Origin: Actinomadura bangladeshensis
GTDB lineage: Bacteria; Actinomycetota; Actinomycetes; Streptosporangiales; Streptosporangiaceae
Assembly: GCF_004348335.1 (NCBI RefSeq)
Contig: NZ_SMJW01000051.1
Coordinates: forward strand, 1-38,474
Reading direction: 5' to 3'
Length of the DNA: 38,474 nucleotides
The notes under the pieces were generated by a model. The model searched no databases and had not been told where the DNA came from. It was given only the letters and a program-made list of their open reading frames with translations. Within the stretch, counting starts at the first letter, position 1. Each line of letters begins with the position of its first letter. Positions 35,538 through 38,474 of the stretch are shown in pieces. Made by a program: the position numbers and the translations under genes.

Positions 35538-36500
35538 TCAGCCCTCCCGGCCGGTGCGGTAGCCGAGCCGCCGCAGCTCGGTGCCGGCGACCTTCTCGAC
35601 CTGGGCGGCCTGGCGCTGGGTGAGCCGGTCGCGCCACGACCCGACCCCGCCGTCGGTGGCCTCGCCGGCCCGGACCAGGCCCGACAGGGCCGTCCGCGGG
35701 ACCCGCGCGTCGAGGTACTCCGACAGGCCGGCGGCGATGGCGCGCGGCCGCGCCACCAGGTCCTCGTAGCGGACGGTGAGCAGCTGCTCCTCCGGCACCT
35801 GCTGCCGCAGCTTCGCGCTGAGCCGCACCGAGCCGCGCCAGCGCAGCGCGCACTTGACGGCGGCCGCGGCGCGCGGCCAGCGGTTGCGGTCGGTGTGGTC
35901 CTCGACGCCGAAGAACGGGTTGGGGAACACCGTGTCGAGGTTGTCCAGGGCCGGCTTGAACCAGGCGAGGCAGCGCTCGTCGTCCAGCATGTCGGCGACC
36001 ACGTCCCGGCCGTCCCGGATCACCTGGACGAGCTGCGCGTCGGGGAAGGCGTCCAGCAGCACGTCGGCGCTGTAGATCAGGTCGGCGGAGGCGTCGGCGA
36101 ACCGTTCGAGGCCCTGCGGGTCCGCGCAGGGGCCGTGCGGGTCGCCCTCGGGCGCGGGGCGGCCGGGTGCGGCGGGCGGGCGCGGCGGCAGGCCGGCCAG
36201 CTCACGGCACTCGTCGGAGCACTGCGCGCAGGCGCGGGCCGAGACCTGCCACGCCTCGGCGTAGGCGTCCCGCAGCACCCGCGCCGCGCCCTTGCCGCGC
36301 TCCGTCGCGATCGAGGGCTGCCGGGCGAACGCGTAGGTGACGCGCAGCACGCCGGGCCGGCCGGTGGTCAGGTGGAAGCCGGGGGACCGCTTGACCGCGC
36401 GCGCCAGCAGCTCCGCACCCGAGTGCGGAGCCCCCAGGATGAACACCGGGCGGCGGACCTTGGTGCCGTTGACCACCAGGATGTGCGGCGTCGACCTCAT
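35538..36500 (-). CDS. sulfotransferase-like protein with Cys-rich insertion
   Basis: A 320-residue protein of the PAPS-dependent sulfotransferase fold. VFILGAPHSGAELLARAV (19-36) occupies the 5'-phosphosulfate loop, where many members have P-R/K-S-G-T; here it is PHSGAE. IRDGRDVVADML (161-172) is the 3'-phosphate motif and RYEDLVARP (244-252) is the later conserved segment. Between them is an unusual insertion with C91-x2-C94-x3-C98 and C125, rich in Pro. The ATG at 36500 is chosen over GTG 36509; neither has a strong ribosome-binding site. Acceptor unknown. It is divergent from the sirtuin gene. Confidence 0.85.
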   Translation of the reverse strand: MRSTPHILVVNGTKVRRPVFILGAPHSGAELLARAVKRSPGFHLTTGRPGVLRVTYAFARQPSIATERGKGAARVLRDAYAEAWQVSARACAQCSDECRELAGLPPRPPAAPGRPAPEGDPHGPCADPQGLERFADASADLIYSADVLLDAFPDAQLVQVIRDGRDVVADMLDDERCLAWFKPALDNLDTVFPNPFFGVEDHTDRNRWPRAAAAVKCALRWRGSVRLSAKLRQQVPEEQLLTVRYEDLVARPRAIAAGLSEYLDARVPRTALSGLVRAGEATDGGVGSWRDRLTQRQAAQVEKVAGTELRRLGYRTGREG

Positions 36501-36623
36501 ACGGGGCACAGTTTGTCACCTTTTGAGGGCCGCTCGGTCCGTGACCCTGCGTAAGGACCGGCCCGATACCCATCCGTTAGCCGGGACGGGCGCCGGCCGC
36601 CGCGCCCACCCCGGGACGAGACC

Positions 36624-36629
36624 TACCAT
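36624..36629 (+). promoter_or_regulatory. -10 element of a leaderless promoter for the sirtuin gene
   Basis: TACCAT is followed by six bases and the GTG at 36636. No ribosome-binding site is present. Confidence 0.5.
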
Positions 36630-36635
36630 GTCAGG

Positions 36636-37403
36636 GTGGACGCTCCCCTGACGCTCGCCGGGCTTTTGCCCGAGATCGGCCCGATCACCGTGCTGACCGG
36701 CGCCGGGATCTCCACCGACAGCGGCATCCCCGACTTCCGCGGCCCGCAGGGCGTGTGGACCAGGGACCCCGATGCCCAGGCGATGTCCACGATCGGCGCC
36801 TACCTCGCCGACCCCGAGGTCCGGCGGCGCGCCTGGCGGTCCCGCCGCGACGACCCGGTCTGGCACGCCGAGCCCAACGCCGCGCACGCGGCCCTGGTCG
36901 AACTGGAGCGGGCCGGGCGGCTGCGCGCCGTGATCACCCAGAACATCGACGGGCTGCACCAGCGCGCCGGGTCCTCCGACGCGGCGGTCATCGAGATCCA
37001 CGGCACGGTGCGCGACGCCGTCTGCCTGTCCTGCGTCCTGCGCACCCCCATGCCCGAGATCCTCGCGCGCGTCGACGCCGGCGAGGACGACCCGCCCTGC
37101 GCCGACTGCGGCGGCGTGCAGAAGTCCGCGACGATCTCCTTCGGGCAGGCCCTCGACCGCGACGTCCTGGACGCGGCGATCGCCGCCGCCCGCTCCTGCG
37201 AGCTGTTCGTGGCCGTCGGCACCTCGCTGACCGTGCAGCCCGCCGCCGGGCTGTGCCTGGAGGCGGTCGACGCCGGCGCCCGGCTGGTGATCATCAACGC
37301 CGAGGAGACGCCGTACGATGGGCTGGCCGACGCGGTGGTGCGGCGGCCGATCGGCGAGGCGCTGCCGCGGCTCGCCGGCCTCGCGCTCGGCGCGGGGCGG
37401 TGA
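36636..37403 (+). CDS. Sir2 family NAD-dependent protein deacylase
   Basis: A 255-residue sirtuin. It has GAGIS (22-26) and IPDFRG for NAD, TQNIDGLH (101-108), the catalytic H122 (IHGTV), the zinc cysteines C130, C133, C155 and C158, and VGTSLTVQPAAGL. The residues between IPDFRG and TQNIDGLH lack the Tyr/Arg pair of desuccinylase-type CobB as far as I can see, so it is more likely a deacetylase. It would remove acyl groups from lysines, for example on acyl-CoA synthetases. GTG 36636 directly follows a -10-like TACCAT and fits a leaderless mRNA. Confidence 0.95.
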   Translation: MDAPLTLAGLLPEIGPITVLTGAGISTDSGIPDFRGPQGVWTRDPDAQAMSTIGAYLADPEVRRRAWRSRRDDPVWHAEPNAAHAALVELERAGRLRAVITQNIDGLHQRAGSSDAAVIEIHGTVRDAVCLSCVLRTPMPEILARVDAGEDDPPCADCGGVQKSATISFGQALDRDVLDAAIAAARSCELFVAVGTSLTVQPAAGLCLEAVDAGARLVIINAEETPYDGLADAVVRRPIGEALPRLAGLALGAGR

Positions 37404-37505
37404 TCGGGTGACGATGATCTGTTGGCGGGTCGTGACCGGCGGCCCCTTCCACTGGCGTCCGGATCCTGACAAGCTCTATCCGTTGCGGTGCGAGGAGGGA
37501 TCGGG

Positions 37506-38474
37506 TTGAGAAGCGGGGGCGCCCGCGCGGAGACGGCCGAGGGGCCGCCTGCCGCGCCCGCCGTCGGCATGCCCGGCGGCCGCGGCCGCACGCGCAAGAC
37601 CCGCAGGTACGGGCGGTTGCGGCCCGGCGACGCCGTCGCGGTGATCGCACCCAGCGGCCCCGCCGACCCGGCCCGGCTGGAGGCCGGCTGCGCCGCGCTG
37701 CGCGGCCTCGGGCTTGACGCCGTGGTCGCGGAGCACGCCCTCGACCGTGTCAATCTGGGCGCCCCGGGGCCGGTGCGGGACGGCTGGCACGGGCTGGCCG
37801 GCCGCGACGCGGACCGGGCCGCCGACCTGCAGGACGCCTGGTGCGACCCGCGCGTCCGCGCCGTGGTCTGCGCGCGGGGCGGCTACGGCGCCACCCGCGT
37901 CCTCGACCACCTCGACTGGGACGCGCTGGCCGCCGCGGCGGACGCGTCCGCGGAGCCGAAGATCCTGCACGGATCCAGCGACATCACCGCACTGCACGCG
38001 GCTTTTGGAACGCGCCTGGGAGTCACCACGTCCTTCGGTCCCATGCCCGCCGGCGTCCTCGCCGAAGACCGGCCGGACGGCGACACGCTCGCCGCCCTGC
38101 GCGCCGCCCTCTTCGGCGGCCCGGTGACCCTGCCCGGCACGCACGCGCTCCGGCCGGGCCGTGCCGAGGGCCCCCTCACCGGCGGCACCCTCTCGCTCCT
38201 CACGGCCCTGCTCGGCACCCCGTACGCCCCGCCGCCCGCCGCGGGCCGCGTCGTCTTCCTGGAGGACGTCACCGAGGCGCCCTACCGGATCGACCGGATG
38301 CTCGTGCAGCTCCTGCAGGCCGGCTGGTTCGACGGCGCCGCCGGGATCGCGCTCGGCTCCTGGCGCGACTGCGGCGACCCCGCCGAGCTCGACGCGGTGT
38401 TCGCCGCCCGGCTCGGCCCCCTCGGCGTCCCGGTCCTCGCCGGCGTCCCGGCCGGGCACGGCCCGCGCCAGCTG
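37506..38474 (+). CDS. S66 family LD-carboxypeptidase, truncated by window end
   Basis: The frame is open to the last base, giving 323 codons with perhaps 30 residues missing. LRPGDAVAVIAPSGPADPARLEAG is the family start. ARGGYGATRVLDHLDWD, the nucleophile Ser in HGSSDITALH, the acidic residue in FLEDVTEAPYRIDRML and the His in GVPAGHGPRQ make up the catalytic set of muramoyl-tetrapeptide carboxypeptidase (LdcA), which trims the terminal D-Ala from recycled murein tetrapeptides. The TTG at 37506 follows GAGGAGG at a spacing of seven to eight bases; ATG 37569 is an alternative. A basic Pro/Gly-rich N-terminal extension of about 35 residues precedes the domain. Confidence 0.92.
   Translation, partial: MRSGGARAETAEGPPAAPAVGMPGGRGRTRKTRRYGRLRPGDAVAVIAPSGPADPARLEAGCAALRGLGLDAVVAEHALDRVNLGAPGPVRDGWHGLAGRDADRAADLQDAWCDPRVRAVVCARGGYGATRVLDHLDWDALAAAADASAEPKILHGSSDITALHAAFGTRLGVTTSFGPMPAGVLAEDRPDGDTLAALRAALFGGPVTLPGTHALRPGRAEGPLTGGTLSLLTALLGTPYAPPPAAGRVVFLEDVTEAPYRIDRMLVQLLQAGWFDGAAGIALGSWRDCGDPAELDAVFAARLGPLGVPVLAGVPAGHGPRQL

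Overview
The window is very GC-rich DNA with tightly packed genes, frequent GTG starts, ATGA/GTGA stop-start overlaps, a sufR-led suf operon, an actinobacterial-type proteasome beta subunit, a Rieske gene inside suf and several TANNNT -10 elements directly in front of start codons. This points to an actinomycete chromosome, most likely Streptosporangiales (for example the Actinomadura/Thermomonospora group). The exact genus cannot be settled from sequence reading alone. No tRNA, rRNA, CRISPR array, insertion sequence or phage gene was seen.

Layout. 0-6 kb: transketolase (minus) divergent from ctaB, a PrsW-type membrane protease and ctaA (plus), i.e. the heme O/heme A branch for cytochrome oxidase. 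6-11.5 kb (minus): PolX-PHP polymerase, an isolated proteasome beta subunit, an EamA transporter and a two-gene ABC exporter. 11.6-17.3 kb (plus): arginine deiminase operon (arcA, catabolic OTC, carbamate kinase), an APC amino-acid permease and a tandem universal-stress protein, all closely coupled. 17.3-23.9 kb: sufR-sufB-sufD-Rieske-sufC-sufS-sufU-sufT, preceded by a DtxR/IdeR-like box and a SufR-type operator, and closed by a strong hairpin. 24-27.2 kb: a methyltransferase remnant, two uncharacterised membrane proteins and a NarL-type two-component pair. 27.3-29.3 kb: three consecutive AIM24-family genes. 29.4-38.5 kb: a double-VOC protein, an ABC-F ATPase with an unusual leader, a 70-residue HTH protein, an enoyl-CoA hydratase-like protein, an ABC exporter, a sulfotransferase-like protein, a Sir2 deacylase and an S66 peptidase cut by the window end.

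The order tkt-ctaB-ctaA-ABC exporter-sufR...sufT-ABC-F/HTH/enoyl-CoA hydratase resembles, from memory, the tkt-to-echA12 region of Mycobacterium tuberculosis. This looks like an old actinobacterial backbone into which the arc/permease/stress block, the prcB/EamA segment and the AIM24 cluster have been placed.

Most promising observations: (1) a leaderless six-codon upstream ORF followed by a hairpin in front of the ABC-F gene, a candidate ribosome-sensing attenuator; (2) the SufR operator lying across the sufR start codon of a probably leaderless mRNA, with an iron box upstream; (3) a three-gene AIM24 operon of unknown function; (4) a proteasome beta subunit without alpha subunit or Pup genes; (5) a recurring leaderless-promoter arrangement across the window.
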